Assembly (NCBI GenBank): GCA_010672965.1
Contig: JAAHFN010000037.1
Coordinates: 1 to 64,000 of the forward strand
Direction: 5' to 3'
Source of the DNA: Oscillatoria sp. SIO1A7
Lineage (GTDB): Bacteria > Cyanobacteriota > Cyanobacteriia > Cyanobacteriales > Laspinemataceae
Length of the DNA stretch: 64,000 nt
The notes under the pieces were generated by a model. It did not search any database, was not told the DNA's origin, and was given only the letters and a program-made list of their open reading frames with translations. Within the stretch, counting starts at the first letter, position 1; each line of letters starts with the position of its first letter. Made by a program: the position numbers and the translations under genes. Below, in pieces: positions 44,551 to 58,337 of this stretch.

Positions 44551-44907
44551 TCAGCCAGCCTTGAGTTTTTGAATGAAGGAAGCAAGCATTCGCTTGATCT
44601 CGATTAAATCTTGGGTAAGGCTTTCGTAAGTTGTGGATTGTAGCAAGTCGAGATCGCGAGCAAGTAACAGGTGATACTCAAGTTCGCTAGCCGATCCCAT
44701 TGCAATTTGAAGAAAATGGCCTAATTGCCCATCTGAGCCTCTACCACATCCTTCGGCAATATTAGACGGGATGGAAACGCAAGCGCGACGCATCTGACTT
44801 GTCAGTCCATACAACTCCTCCTTTGGGAAGTTCTTAGTTTCTTGGTATAGCGCTAATGTTAGATTATGGGCTTTCACCCAAACTTTTAATTGTCTAAAAT
44901 CTTTCAA
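44551..44907 (-). CDS. Four-helix-bundle protein (23S rRNA intervening-sequence protein family)
   Basis: A 118-residue protein with the family pattern KDFRQLKVWVKAHNLTLALY, GLTSQMRRACVSIPSNIAEG, and LQIAMGSASELEYHLLLARD. The family forms pentameric four-helix bundles and includes the accessory proteins of diversity-generating retroelements, but no reverse transcriptase or template repeat is near. The TTG start at 44907 is supported by CAGGAG 9 bases upstream. It is the only minus-strand gene inside the kinase island and is surrounded by repeats, suggesting separate arrival. Confidence 0.88.
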   Translation of the reverse strand: MKDFRQLKVWVKAHNLTLALYQETKNFPKEELYGLTSQMRRACVSIPSNIAEGCGRGSDGQLGHFLQIAMGSASELEYHLLLARDLDLLQSTTYESLTQDLIEIKRMLASFIQKLKAG

Positions 44908-45424
44908 TAAGGTTTTCTCCTGTAGTATTTTGCGGTCAGCTTTGAGCTTTTAGCTCTGGGCTCTGGGCTCTGGGCTCTGGGCGGTCAGCTCTGGGCTTTC
45001 AGCACGAGTATTGCCAGCACCGTTACTGGCTTTGGCAATTGTCCTAAACTCTTCGGCGTATTGCTAGAATTGCCGAAAGCTGAAAGCTGACCGCTGAAAG
45101 CTCACCGCTGAGAGGTCTGGGCGATCGCGCTCTGGGTTAGGGCGCTCTGGGTTTCTCTTGCTGCTGTCATGGCGATCGCTCCTTTGGGGCGCAACTTATT
45201 TTACACTCCACTATAGCGGTCAGCAGTCAGCAGTCAGCAGTCAGCGGTCAGCTTTCGGCACAAGCATTGCCGGAGCGTAGGGGCGTTGGCGGAGCCTGCC
45301 CCTACATTTAGGGTGCGTCTCTACAATTTGCTTAAGTCCTATGTAAACTGAAGCTGAAAGCTGACCCACCGACCGCTGGCCGCCGACCGCCTGACCGCTG
45401 ACCGCTGACCGCTGACCGCTATCT
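44908..45424. repeat. GCTCTGGGCTCT and CAGTCAGCAGT repeat gap
   Basis: Contains GGGCTCT heptamers (44950-44985), self-complementary GAAAGCTGACCGCTGA units (45073-45110), HIP1 sites, CAGTCAGCAGT units (45222-45250), a family-A half end (45330-45345) and CGCTGACCGCTGACC units that run up to the next ATG. No gene is supported. Confidence 0.8.
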
Positions 45425-47593
45425 ATGATTCCTTTACAAGCCGTTCTTATTGTCTTATTTGTCCTGCAAACGATCGCCGCAGTCAGTTTGGCGAGCTATT
45501 TCTCAGTTGCTGGCGCGCAAGGGAGAGCATTAGTCTATATTGCTGCTATTCTTCCCAGTCTGATTGGCGCTATAGCCATTGGGGCTGCCACCGCTCGCTG
45601 GATTGTTGCGCCGATATTGCGTTTAAATGAGGCGGTGAAGGAGATTGGTCGGGGAAAGCTAGAGCAAAGTTTAAGCCTGGATAGTTACGACGAGCTGGGG
45701 GAGCTTGCCGAGTCTTTTAATAGTATGGTGCAAGAACTGCGAGTTTCCTTTGCTGCCTTAGAAGAAGGGAACCGAGAGCTAGAGCAAAAACTGTTGGCAA
45801 AAACGGCGTCCCTGGAGGCAGAGGAAGAAGAACGGCGGCTATTGCTTGAGGCTATCCCAGAGTTTATTTTCATTAAAAATAGCCAAGGACGCTATTTAAA
45901 GGTAATCTCCAATAACTCAAGCCTCTCTTATCAAAATAGAGATTTTTTCCTGGGCAAAACAGATCGAGATATAATGCCAGAGGAAAAAGCAGAAGAATTG
46001 CTGGGCTATATTAAAAAAGTTCTAGAGAAAGGGCAGCCCCTAAACGTTGAGTACAATCTAATTTTAGAAGGGCAAGAGGTTTGGTTCTCTGCCAGCATTG
46101 CCCCTATAGCCGAGGATAAGGTAGTTTGGGTGGCGCGAGATATTGGCGATCGCAAGCTCCTAGAGCAGAAGCTCCGTACCTCTGAGAGTAAGATGCGAGC
46201 GGTGTTCGAGGCCATGACAGATATCGTACTGGTCATAGATGTGGAAGACGACCAAATAGGCAATATCGAGATTACTCCCACCAATGCCAGCAGCGAAACC
46301 TCTTCTCCGGAGGGCGATGTCATCGATAGCACTATAGAACAATGTTTTGACGAGGAAATCGCTGCGGTTTGGCTGGCTAAAATTAAGGAAGCTATAGAAA
46401 CTAGAGAGACTGTAAAGTTCGATTATTGTTTGTGGATAGGCGATCGGCAATTTTGGTTTGCTGCCAGCATCTCCCCCCGCTCCGATCGCTCCGTCACCTG
46501 GGTGGCGCGAGATATAACCGAGCGCAAGCGAATCGAGGCAGCCCTGCGCGATAAAAATGAAGAATTAGCCCAAGCCCTACAAAAACTCAAAGCTACCCAA
46601 GAAGAACTAATAGAATCGGAAAAAAGAGCGGCTTTAGGTCAACTGGTGGCGGGGATTGCCCACGAAATCAATACGCCTTTGGGTGCGATTCGCGCCTCTG
46701 CTAACAATACGGTCAAAGCCCTCTCCGAATCATTGCTGCAACTGCCGCAAGTTTTGCAAAAACTTTCAGCCGGACAGCAGCAGGATTTCTTTTTACTACT
46801 TGAAAGATCCCTGGAAGATAAAACCACGCCAAGTATTAAAGAAAAGCGGCAATTGCGGCGATCGCTAACCCGCCAACTGCAGCAAAATGAGATTGATGAA
46901 GCTCGCTACATTGCGGACACCTTAATTGACATTGGCATTTACGACCGGATTGACCCCTTCTTGCCCCTGCTCCAAGACCCAGATGCAGATTGGATTTTAC
47001 AACTAGCCTATAATCTAGTTCGCTTGCAGAGAAATTCGACAACCATAGTTACCTCGGTAGAGCGAGCCTCTAAAGTAGTTTTTGCCCTTAAAACCTATAC
47101 CCGCTACGACAGGAGCGGCCAAAAACAGCTCGTTACAGTTACAGAAGGAATCGATACGGTGCTAAACTTGTATCGTACTCAACTCAATCAAGGGGTGAAT
47201 GTAATTCGAGCTTACCAGTCTTTGCCCTCGATCTGGTGCTATCCCGAAGAGCTGATTCAGGTTTGGACGAATCTGATTCATAATGCTATTCAAGCGATGG
47301 AGGGTGCGATGGAAGGCTCTTCGGGCCAGTTAGAAATACGGACATATCAGCAGGAAAATCCGCAAAAGAACTATATAATAGTGCAAGTCGCCGATTCTGG
47401 TCGGGGAATTCCGCCAGAAATACAAACGAAAATCTTTGAGCCTTTCTTCACCACTAAGCCAGCGGGGGAAGGCAGCGGCTTGGGATTGCATATTGCCCGC
47501 AAGATTGTTGAAGAACATTGCGGGCGCATTGAGTTTGAGAGCAAACCGGGTCATACTATATTTAATGTATCGTTGCCGGTTGAGAGCGATTAG
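45425..47593 (+). CDS. Membrane HAMP-PAS-PAS histidine kinase lacking its periplasmic sensor
   Basis: A 722-residue kinase with two membrane helices separated by only a short linker (about 1-30 and 36-58), HAMP (about 58-112), coiled coil, PAS (135-255; AIPEFIFIKNSQGRYLKVIS), PAS (260-375), DHp with H413 (IAHEINTPLGAIRASA), an extra helical segment (about 431-536), second DHp helix (VERASKVVFALKTYTRYD), HATPase (GEGSGLGLHIARKI). In related cyanobacterial sensors a Cache domain of about 250 residues follows the first helix; here SVAGAQ runs directly into GRALVYIAAILP. CGCTGACC repeats abut the start, with no ribosome binding site. Confidence 0.88.
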   Translation: MIPLQAVLIVLFVLQTIAAVSLASYFSVAGAQGRALVYIAAILPSLIGAIAIGAATARWIVAPILRLNEAVKEIGRGKLEQSLSLDSYDELGELAESFNSMVQELRVSFAALEEGNRELEQKLLAKTASLEAEEEERRLLLEAIPEFIFIKNSQGRYLKVISNNSSLSYQNRDFFLGKTDRDIMPEEKAEELLGYIKKVLEKGQPLNVEYNLILEGQEVWFSASIAPIAEDKVVWVARDIGDRKLLEQKLRTSESKMRAVFEAMTDIVLVIDVEDDQIGNIEITPTNASSETSSPEGDVIDSTIEQCFDEEIAAVWLAKIKEAIETRETVKFDYCLWIGDRQFWFAASISPRSDRSVTWVARDITERKRIEAALRDKNEELAQALQKLKATQEELIESEKRAALGQLVAGIAHEINTPLGAIRASANNTVKALSESLLQLPQVLQKLSAGQQQDFFLLLERSLEDKTTPSIKEKRQLRRSLTRQLQQNEIDEARYIADTLIDIGIYDRIDPFLPLLQDPDADWILQLAYNLVRLQRNSTTIVTSVERASKVVFALKTYTRYDRSGQKQLVTVTEGIDTVLNLYRTQLNQGVNVIRAYQSLPSIWCYPEELIQVWTNLIHNAIQAMEGAMEGSSGQLEIRTYQQENPQKNYIIVQVADSGRGIPPEIQTKIFEPFFTTKPAGEGSGLGLHIARKIVEEHCGRIEFESKPGHTIFNVSLPVESD

Positions 47594-47692
47594 CTTTTAG
47601 CTTAATTTTTTCGCCTGACGCTGCCAAAACTGAAGCGCCCAAGGCGGCAGGGTGCGCTTGACCGCCGACCGCTAAAAATAAAGGAGAATAAT

Positions 47693-48094
47693 ATGCAAAA
47701 TACGGCAATTTTGTGCGTGGACGATGAGGAAGTAATTCTAGAAAGTATCAAAGAACAACTAAAAAGAAAATTCAATAATCAATATATTTATGAAGTCGCC
47801 CAAAGCGCTACAGAGGCTTGGGATATTATTGAGGAATTACAAGAAGATGGGGTTCAAATTTTAATAGTGGTGTCGGATTGGCTCATGCCGGAAATAAAGG
47901 GAGATGAGTTTTTGATTCAAGTTCATAATAAATTTCCCAATATTATTAAAATGATGCTGACCGGGCAAGCCGATCGCGCGGCGATCGAAAGAACCCAAAA
48001 AGAGGCGAATCTATTTGCCTGCCTTCATAAACCCTGGACTGAAGATGAATTGGCTGATGCAATTATTTCAGGATTGGAAGCTGCGGATGAGTGA
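47693..48094 (+). CDS. Stand-alone response regulator (MKGDEFL type)
   Basis: A 133-residue receiver with acidic pair [11 protein letters not shown]62 in [23 protein letters not shown] and HKPW. AAGGAG lies 7 bases before the ATG at 47693, the best ribosome binding site of the island. Its stop overlaps the start of the next kinase gene by 8 bases, so the two are translationally coupled. It closely resembles the receiver at 41805; it probably connects the HAMP kinase upstream to the hybrid kinase downstream. Confidence 0.93.
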   Translation: MQNTAILCVDDEEVILESIKEQLKRKFNNQYIYEVAQSATEAWDIIEELQEDGVQILIVVSDWLMPEIKGDEFLIQVHNKFPNIIKMMLTGQADRAAIERTQKEANLFACLHKPWTEDELADAIISGLEAADE

Positions 48095-50051
48095 ATTAGC
48101 GATTGTCTGCGTAGATGACGAACCTATTGTTTTAGAAAGTCTCAAGGAGCAGCTAAAGCGCAAATTTGGAGAGGATTACTATATTGAAGTTGCGGAAAGC
48201 GGAGAGGAAGCGCTAGAAATAGTTCAAGAATTGCAAGAAGATGAGATTGAAATAGCCCTGATAATTTCCGACCAAATTATGCCGGAGATGAAAGGGGATG
48301 AGTTGCTGAAAAAGGTTCACAATAAGCTGCCCCAAACTCTAAAAATTCTGTTAACGGGACAGGCGACTGCAGAAGCAATCGGCACTGCGGTTAACGAAGC
48401 AAATCTCTATCGCTATATTGCCAAGCCCTGGAACGAGCAGGATCTGAGTTTTACGGTTATGGAGGCGATTAGGAGCTACGTCCAAGACCAAAAGCTGGCG
48501 GCAAAAAACGAAGAACTGCAAACAATAAATCGCCAATTAGAAGAGTTAAATGCTTCCCTGGAACAGAAAGTGGGAGAACGGACGGGGGAACTGCAAGCAG
48601 CTAAAGAAACTGCCGAAGCTGCCAACCAAGCAAAAAGCATTTTTCTCGCCAATATGAGCCACGAACTGCGATCGCCGCTAAATGCTATTATCGGATTTTC
48701 GCACCTGATGGCTCGCAGCAAAAACCTAAATCTGGGAGAGCAAGAAAATCTGGGCATCATTCGACGCAGCGGCGAACACCTGCTGGCTCTGATTAACGAC
48801 GTGCTAGATATGTCCAAAATAGAGGCGGGTAGAACCACTTTCAATGAAAGTTCTTTCGACCTCCATAGACTCTTGGACGAATTGCAAGATATGTTTCAGC
48901 TCAAAGCGGACGACAAAAAATTGCAGTTTGTCTTCAATCGCGCTCCCAATCTGCCCCAATATATACGCACCGATCGCATAAAACTACGCCAAGTATTGAT
49001 TAACCTGATTAATAATGGAATTAAATTTACGGCTGTTGGAGGAGTATCCTTGCTAGCAAGGGCAGTCGAAAGTAAGGTGACAGCAGAGAAAAAGCAACCG
49101 GGGCTCGAAGCTTTTGAATTGGAATTTGAGGTCAAAGACAGTGGAGCTGGTATCGAGCCAGAAGAAATAGACGGTATTTTTGAAGCGTTCGTACAAACTA
49201 AAACTGGTAAAGAATATCAAGAAGGAACGGGCTTGGGGTTGCCTATTAGCCGCTCTTTCGTGGAGTTAATGGGTGGAGAAATTAGCGTAGAGAGCGAAGT
49301 AGGACGCGGCAGCATTTTTAATTTTTATATACCATGCAGTTTGGCGGATGCTACAGATATCGAGACCCAAGCCCAGGGACGGCGAGTAATAGGCTTAGAA
49401 CCCGGTCAGCTCTTGTGGAAAATCTTGGTGGTAGATGACAAGTGGAACAATCGCCAAGTTCTGGTCAAGCTCCTATCGCCCCTTGGCTTTGAGGTTCGGG
49501 AAGCGAGCAACGGCCAAGAAGCTATCGAGCTATTCGAGAGCTACTCCCCGCATCTAATTTGGATGGACGTGCGGATGCCGGTGATGGATGGCTATGAAGC
49601 GACCAAACGAATCAAAGCCACTGCCAAAGGCGAGAAAACTGTAATAGTCGCCTTGACTGCCAGCAGCCTAGAAGAGGAGCGGGCCGTTATGCTCTCCGCC
49701 GGTTGCGATGATTTTGTCCGCAAGCCCTTCCAGGAAGCAGATATCTTTGATACTATGAACAAACACTTGGGGGTACGCTATATATATGAAGATTTTTCTA
49801 TGGCTATGGCTCCAGAGGCAGCCACTAGCTCTGCTGGTGGGAGCGCGATCGCCCCTGACGCTCTAGCCTCGCTTCCCGAGCAATGGTTAGCCAACCTAAA
49901 ACAGGCAATCCTCAATGTCGATTTGGATAAAATAGCGATCGTAATCGAGCAAATCCGCTCCCGGGACTCTGGATTGGCCGATGCTCTCCAACAAAATATT
50001 GACAATTTTGAGTACGATAATCTTTTAAAATTGATTAAAGCAAAAAAATAA
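48087..50051 (+). CDS. Receiver-histidine kinase-receiver hybrid
   Basis: A 654-residue soluble kinase starting inside the stop of the preceding receiver gene. Receiver (1-125, D62 in [15 protein letters not shown]), coiled coil (130-180), DHp with H192 ([14 protein letters not shown]), HATPase (about 290-435; [31 protein letters not shown]), receiver (about 450-570, D494 in [11 protein letters not shown]) and a C-terminal helical tail ending [12 protein letters not shown]. The DHp-HATPase-receiver-tail portion is paralogous to the C-terminal part of the giant kinase at 20126-25453 and the kinase at 51299, but its HATPase loop is short and repeat-free, so it serves as the uninserted reference. 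Confidence 0.93.
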   Translation: MSELAIVCVDDEPIVLESLKEQLKRKFGEDYYIEVAESGEEALEIVQELQEDEIEIALIISDQIMPEMKGDELLKKVHNKLPQTLKILLTGQATAEAIGTAVNEANLYRYIAKPWNEQDLSFTVMEAIRSYVQDQKLAAKNEELQTINRQLEELNASLEQKVGERTGELQAAKETAEAANQAKSIFLANMSHELRSPLNAIIGFSHLMARSKNLNLGEQENLGIIRRSGEHLLALINDVLDMSKIEAGRTTFNESSFDLHRLLDELQDMFQLKADDKKLQFVFNRAPNLPQYIRTDRIKLRQVLINLINNGIKFTAVGGVSLLARAVESKVTAEKKQPGLEAFELEFEVKDSGAGIEPEEIDGIFEAFVQTKTGKEYQEGTGLGLPISRSFVELMGGEISVESEVGRGSIFNFYIPCSLADATDIETQAQGRRVIGLEPGQLLWKILVVDDKWNNRQVLVKLLSPLGFEVREASNGQEAIELFESYSPHLIWMDVRMPVMDGYEATKRIKATAKGEKTVIVALTASSLEEERAVMLSAGCDDFVRKPFQEADIFDTMNKHLGVRYIYEDFSMAMAPEAATSSAGGSAIAPDALASLPEQWLANLKQAILNVDLDKIAIVIEQIRSRDSGLADALQQNIDNFEYDNLLKLIKAKK

Positions 50052-50069
50052 GCAAAAGGCGCGAATCGC

Positions 50070-51298
50070 ATGAGTAATGACGTAAAAAATGCTACTACAG
50101 CCAACATTTTGGTTGTTGACGATACGGCAGCCAACTTGCACCTATTAGTAAAACTCTTAACTAACCGGGGCTATAAAGTGCGACCCGTGCCCAACGGTCA
50201 CTTAGCCCTATCGGGCGCCCGGGGGCTGCCACCAGATCTGATTTTGCTGGATATTATGATGCCGGAAATGGATGGGTATGAAGTCTGTAGAAAATTAAAA
50301 GCCAACCCAGATACGCGAGATATACCGATTATTTTCATTAGCGCTATTCACGAAGTTATAGATAAGGTCAAGGCATTTTCTCTCGGTGGTGTAGATTACA
50401 TTACCAAACCCTTTGAGGCCAAAGAGGTTTTGGCAAGAGTGGAAACTCATTTAGCTCTGAGAAATATGCAGAAAAAGCTTCAAGAGAAAAACGAACTCTT
50501 AGAGAAAACCTTGCAAGACCTAAAAACTACTCAATCTCAATTAATTGAAGCGGAAAAAATGGCTTCCCTAGGTAGCTTGGTGGCTGGGGTAGCACATGAA
50601 ATTAATACCCCAGTGGGCAATGGGCTTATAGCAGCTTCGACTTTAGCGAACGAAACTAAGTTTTTTGCAGCCGACTTTGAAGTAGGAAAGTTAAAAAGAT
50701 CCAGCTTAAAGGCTTATTTGGATAAAGCAGGTCACTGTAGCGAACTTATTTTGAGAAATCTGCATCGAGCAGGAGAGCTGGTGGTTAGTTTTAAACAAGT
50801 GGCAGTTGACCAAAGTAGCTTGGAAAAGCGAGTTTTTCAAGTTAAAGAATATCTGGAGAAAACTATACTCAGCCTAGAGCCGCAACTCAAACAGACAGAA
50901 CATAGCTTGACGGTGGGCGGAGATGAAACCCTAATGATGGATAGCTATCCAGGGGCACTCTCCCAAGTGGCAACCAATTTAGTGATGAACTCGATAGCCC
51001 ATGCTTATCCGTCAGGAGGAGGCGGGCACTTGCAGTTTCGGGTATCGCGGCAAAGCGATCGAGCAACTATAGAATATAACGATGACGGCTGCGGGATTCC
51101 CGAGAAAAACCTGGGTAAAATTTTCGATCCTTTCTTTACCACGGCTCGCAGTCAAGGAGGGAGTGGATTGGGCCTGCATATTGTCTATAATTTAGTCTCC
51201 CAAAAGTTGCAAGGTCAAATTCGCTGCGAAAGCGAAGTCGGCCTGGGAACGAAATTTATTCTCGATTTACCAATTTCAATTTCTTCTGGAGGTGCCCG

Positions 51299-51302
<4 letters not shown>
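50070..51302 (+). CDS. Receiver-histidine kinase
   Basis: A 410-residue soluble protein 18 bp after the preceding gene. Receiver (about 12-125, D61 in LLDIMMPEMDGYE; SLGGVDYITKPF), coiled coil, DHp with H176 in VAGVAHEINTPVGNGL and the class-typical FEVGKLKRSSLKAYLDKA segment, HATPase (ATNLVMNSIAHAY, DDGCGIPEKN, GGSGLGLHIVYN). Its receiver resembles those of the cyclase at 17658 and the kinase at 25446. The stop overlaps the GTG of the next gene (GTGA), so the pair is cotranslated. Confidence 0.92.
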
Positions 51303-54553
<3,251 letters not shown>

Positions 54554-55059
54554 TAAGCAGTCAGCTATCAGCAGTCAGCTTTCAGAACAAGCATTGCTCC
54601 TTGCTACGCAAAGAGGAACTTTAAGCGGTCAAGCGATTCTCCTGCGGACAGCCGCAGACAGACGGCAGTCAGCTGCCAGCACAAGCATTGCTTAATGCGT
54701 AGGGGCGATTTCACCATTTGCCCTACAGGCAAACTTTAACTGCCCTAACCTTGCTGCGTAGTGCAATATTGCTTAAAATTGCAAGACTTTGACGATCGAG
54801 CTGACCGCTGATAGCTGACCGCTTACTGCTATAAGTTTTGAGTTTTAAATTAAAAAGTTATAATTCACAACTTATATCAAATCCGGTTAATTACTCATAA
54901 ATCCCGTAGGGGTTCCCCGTGCCCGCCCCGGCCGCCCCAGACGCTCCCGGGGCGGGCACGGGGAACCCCTACAAACTGTGACTGTTTAAGCGGATTTGAT
55001 ATTAAAACTCAAAACTCAAAAGTCAGAACTTAAAGGGCTATACGAACCGCTATACGAAC
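54554..55059. other. Gap with repeats and a family-C MITE-like element
   Basis: CAGTCAGCTATCAGC units begin at the kinase stop; GCGATTCTCCTGCGGACAG lies near 54632; AGCTGACCGCTGATAGC units near 54800. A complete inverted-ended element is at 54874-55002. Convergent genes flank the gap. No gene is supported. Confidence 0.75.
54874..55002. mobile_element. MITE-like element, family C (ATATCAAATCCG ends)
   Basis: Perfect 12-bp inverted ends, ATATCAAATCCG at 54874-54885 and CGGATTTGATAT at 54991-55002, enclose a second GC-rich palindrome (GTAGGGGTTCCCCGTGCCCG facing CGGGCACGGGGAACCCCTAC). Single or degenerate ends occur near 14638, 41619, 57960 and 61383, often next to a GTAGGAC..GTCCTAC palindrome. 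It is non-coding. Confidence 0.7.
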
Positions 55060-57456
55060 CTAATTAGGAAGCACCGTAAAGCTAGATGCAGATAGAGCCA
55101 AACCCGGAGCCAGGGAGGCAAAACGACCGCCCGCACCAAATCCAGCAGCAGCGCCATCTTGATTGTAGTAAAGCGCGCCAGTAGTGCTGTTGTAAGTGAT
55201 TAGCGCAGTAGAGGTACCGCCTGCAGTTGCGTCGGCGACCGAAGCAAAAGAAGTTAAAGCGCCGACAGTTAGGCCAGTGAAAGTTGAGTTAGATAGGGCG
55301 ATGATATCTTCGCCGACAACAAAGTCAGCGATCGCATCTATCCCAAACTCAGCAAAAGCAACCCCTCGACCGCCGAAGAGCAGTACATCGTTACCAGCGC
55401 CGCCGGTCAGGATATCGTTATCGCGATCGCCGCTGAGGGTATCGTTGCCATCGCCGCCAGTCAGAGTATCATTGCCAGCACCGCCATAGAGAAAGTCATT
55501 GCCAGCGCCGCCATCGAGGGAGTCATTGCCTGTATTACCATTATTGAGGTCGTCCCCAGCACTTGCAGGCACAACGTCATTTCCCCCAAGAGCAAATATC
55601 GTGTCATTGCCCACGCCCCCAGTCAGATTATCATCTGCTGCGGTGCCAACTTGTCTCACGAAGAAAACGTTTTCAGGAATCTCACCATCCTCAATTGCGC
55701 TATTCTTCCGAATAATATCGGCGAAGGTAATTCCGCGAATTGCCTCTATTTCCTCCGGGGTGAAGAAGCCGTTGCCTTCATTCTCTTCCTCATCTTCGTT
55801 GCCGTTGTCCGCTGGTGGCTGCCCTCCAGGACCGCCTCCGGGACCGCCTCCGGGACCGCCTCCGGGACCGCCGCCTCCGCCTCCAGCCTGTCCTGGCTCG
55901 CCTGGGTTTTCAAACCAGAAGCGATCGCCATCTCGCAAGCGCTGATACTGATCTATCAGCAGAGCTGCTTCTGTACGGCCGACGCTTCCCCCGGGCACAT
56001 GGTCTTCTGCCATCAAGCCGACCCACAAATCGATATTATCGACCGAGCCGTAGAGGGCTTGCATTTGTTGCTGGAGGTTAACGTCGGAAGTAATTTCGGC
56101 AAAGGTGCTGACGGGTCCAATGCCATATTGCGGTGCAAACTGAGCTAGAGTGCGCCGAACATCGTTGTAGTCGGTCAAGCCGCGATCGCGTCCCCGCTGA
56201 ATATTAGCCGAAAGCAGGTCAAATCCTACTGGACCTAGTTCTGGCAAGCCATTGCGGAGGTGATCGCCCACTTTCGTATCCACTTCCTGAGCTACGCCAG
56301 CAGCTAGGCCGCGAAGGATTTCATCTACATCTGCCCCCTCGGTAATGTTGGGAGCGTCAAAGCTATCCAAAAATGCTATAGGACCTTCCGGTGACTGACC
56401 GTTAGCATCCAGGCGCTGGATTTCCGGACTGACCAAGGTATGGCCAATACGCAAAGCCGCTATTGTAAAGGCATTGGTAGTTTGGGGATCTACATCCGGA
56501 TCGTACTCTTCGTAAGCTGTCAGAAAAGGATTGTTTTCCCCCACCAGAGCCGGCAGCCACTCGTACAGAGTAACATTCTGGAACTGGGCAATATTAATTT
56601 GCCGAGCCCGCTCGAAGACTTCAGTGGGGTTAAACTCTGGATGTTCTTCATCTATCAATCCCGCCAGACGATTGTGGTTGCGCACCCACAGAGTATGCTG
56701 GGAAGCCAAGCTGTCATTTTCATTAGCCCGCACGTCTCCGGCCAAGAAGCCCACTCCCTCAAATGCTCCGCCACCGGTGAGCCCGTCCTCATCCGCAGGC
56801 AGCAGTTCCCCGGTGGGAGTTTCAATGAAGCTCAGCTGACCTCTGCCCCGAAATCGGCGACCCCCTTGCAAATCTCGATCTAGCTCTGGGTCGGAACCAT
56901 AAACCGCAGACAGGTCTAGCCAGGTGGTTACGGTATTGATTGCTTCCCCCGGTACGTTGTTGCGGGTTGTCCCGGTTTCGGGAGCGAAAGCATCTCGCTC
57001 GAATGGGAATTCTCCACCGGGAATCGGGTTCGTTCCGTTTGGTCCGAATACCGGGTCGTCTGCTGGGATGGGAATTGGGAATTCTATCTCCCTTTCCCCG
57101 CTCTGATATCTGGGATCTTCGATTCCTTCTTGAGCGAGGTCGGTATTGTGGTTGACAAACTGGCCGAAGCTCCAGATCATGTCGGTCAAGCCCCTGGCGT
57201 TGGGAAGTACCGCTTCTTCTTGGGCGCCGACGACATTGCTAACGACCCGGGCGCTGGGGCGATCTGCGCCAGCCGGTGACTGGAGCCCATCTCCATAATC
57301 TATTGGGCTTTCCCGACGATACCGCGTTCCCACACCGCCGATGGTGCGTTTTGTTGTCTCTACATTATTCCCAGTGCCGTCGAAACGTCGGAAACCCCCT
57401 TGGCCAGGAATAATGCGTTCCTCAAACGGATCTGTACTGATTAATATTTCTTCCAT
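55060..57456 (-). CDS. Animal-type haem peroxidase with RTX repeats
   Basis: A 798-residue protein. Residues about 1-530 match the peroxidase-cyclooxygenase superfamily: distal [11 protein letters not shown] (H103), GDVRANEND (R243, E246), [12 protein letters not shown], and proximal RIGHTLVSP (H339). A Gly/Pro-rich linker (about 531-580) follows, then RTX nonapeptides (about 620-720) and a C-terminal beta region. The RTX part and lack of a Sec signal suggest type I secretion with calcium-driven folding. Superfamily enzymes make hypohalous acids or oxidise phenols, so defence is a plausible role. The usual Asp before and after the distal His are both Asn here (N102, N104). Weak ribosome binding site. 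Confidence 0.9.
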   Translation of the reverse strand: MEEILISTDPFEERIIPGQGGFRRFDGTGNNVETTKRTIGGVGTRYRRESPIDYGDGLQSPAGADRPSARVVSNVVGAQEEAVLPNARGLTDMIWSFGQFVNHNTDLAQEGIEDPRYQSGEREIEFPIPIPADDPVFGPNGTNPIPGGEFPFERDAFAPETGTTRNNVPGEAINTVTTWLDLSAVYGSDPELDRDLQGGRRFRGRGQLSFIETPTGELLPADEDGLTGGGAFEGVGFLAGDVRANENDSLASQHTLWVRNHNRLAGLIDEEHPEFNPTEVFERARQINIAQFQNVTLYEWLPALVGENNPFLTAYEEYDPDVDPQTTNAFTIAALRIGHTLVSPEIQRLDANGQSPEGPIAFLDSFDAPNITEGADVDEILRGLAAGVAQEVDTKVGDHLRNGLPELGPVGFDLLSANIQRGRDRGLTDYNDVRRTLAQFAPQYGIGPVSTFAEITSDVNLQQQMQALYGSVDNIDLWVGLMAEDHVPGGSVGRTEAALLIDQYQRLRDGDRFWFENPGEPGQAGGGGGGPGGGPGGGPGGGPGGQPPADNGNEDEEENEGNGFFTPEEIEAIRGITFADIIRKNSAIEDGEIPENVFFVRQVGTAADDNLTGGVGNDTIFALGGNDVVPASAGDDLNNGNTGNDSLDGGAGNDFLYGGAGNDTLTGGDGNDTLSGDRDNDILTGGAGNDVLLFGGRGVAFAEFGIDAIADFVVGEDIIALSNSTFTGLTVGALTSFASVADATAGGTSTALITYNSTTGALYYNQDGAAAGFGAGGRFASLAPGLALSASSFTVLPN

Positions 57457-57591
57457 CGGTTAAGTTCTCATACATTGCACGTCAAGGTCATCGAGCAATT
57501 GGCGGCCTAAAAAACAGCCAGCTTGAAAGCGAAAAAAGCTGTTTTGGGCGTTTGTGCTACAGCGGTCAGCTCTCAATACCTCTGGGTTAAA

Positions 57592-57683
57592 CAGCAGATC
57601 CCCTCTTACTCCCCCCTTAAAAAGGGGGGAAACCGGAATTTACTGCCCCCCTTTTTAAGGGGGGTTGGGGGGATCTGCTGTTT
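57592..57683. repeat. CAGCAGATCCCC palindromic repeat
   Basis: CAGCAGATCCCC at the left faces GGGGGGATCTGCTG at the right, and inner CCCCCCTTAAAAAGGGGGG and CCCCCCTTTTTAAGGGGGG palindromes make four complementary segments. It is the intergenic relative of the repeat inside the kinase at 24304-24412. Confidence 0.85.
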
Positions 57684-58049
57684 AACCCATATTGGCTCAG
57701 CTCTCAGCTTTTTAAGCCGAGAGCTGACCGCTAAATTTTTTTTAGCTTGCCTACCAAGAGCCGATCGCCTTATTTTTTTTAGCTTACCGCCTGCCGAAGA
57801 GCGATCGCAATAAAGCTGGCCGCAACAAAGCTGACCGCTCCTAGGCATCGTCTCGTTACTTTATACTTAAGCCGATCGCCTTTAAACCTTTCTTTTTACA
57901 AAATAGATCCAAGCTTTAGAAAAGTAAACAATTATTTGACAATACTTAACTATCTTTAAGATCGAGTCTGTTTAATCGCCCAAAAAAATCCAGCACCCCC
58001 GTAGGAAATATATCCTACGAGGGTTGCAAATTCTCTAGGTATTTAACCG

Positions 58050-58205
58050 GGAGCCAGAAACCCGGTTTGTTTTTCAAAACAAACCGGGTTTCTCAAGATG
58101 GGGAATTACGCCGCAAAAACCCCCGCAAAAACCCGGAGCCAGAGACCCGGTTTGTTTTGAAAAAACCCGGAGCCAGAAACCCGGTTTTTTGGGTTTCTCA
58201 AGATA
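58050..58205. repeat. AAACCCGGTTT palindromic repeats
   Basis: Units of GAGCCAGAAACCCGGTTTG and AAACCGGGTTTCTCAAGAT alternate in both orientations, forming several hairpins. The same unit flanks 29150-29390. Confidence 0.85.
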
Positions 58206-58337
58206 GTTGCGATCGCATTAAAAAAATATCAAGCCGCCCGGGAAGGGAGTCTTAGCAACCCTTGCGGCGGCATGGCCTGCGATCGAGGAATTCTGGCACG
58301 AAAGAAACTTGCTATGTTTCTTGGATATTTTCTTTGG

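Larger units (their letters stand above)
57457..58337. other. 880-bp gene-free gap with nested palindromes
   Basis: Contains a GATCCCCCC palindrome (57592-57683), AGCTGACCGC units with HIP1 sites (57720-57842), an AT-rich stretch (57880-57965), a degenerate family-C end with a GTAGG/CCTACG palindrome (57960-58022) and AAACCCGGTTTGTTTT palindromes (58057-58200). The peroxidase promoter must lie near 57460-57540. No gene is supported. Confidence 0.7.

Noticed and set aside
44551-44907. Four-helix-bundle gene as part of a diversity-generating retroelement
   Set aside because: No reverse transcriptase, template repeat or variable-repeat target gene is nearby, so only the family name is given.
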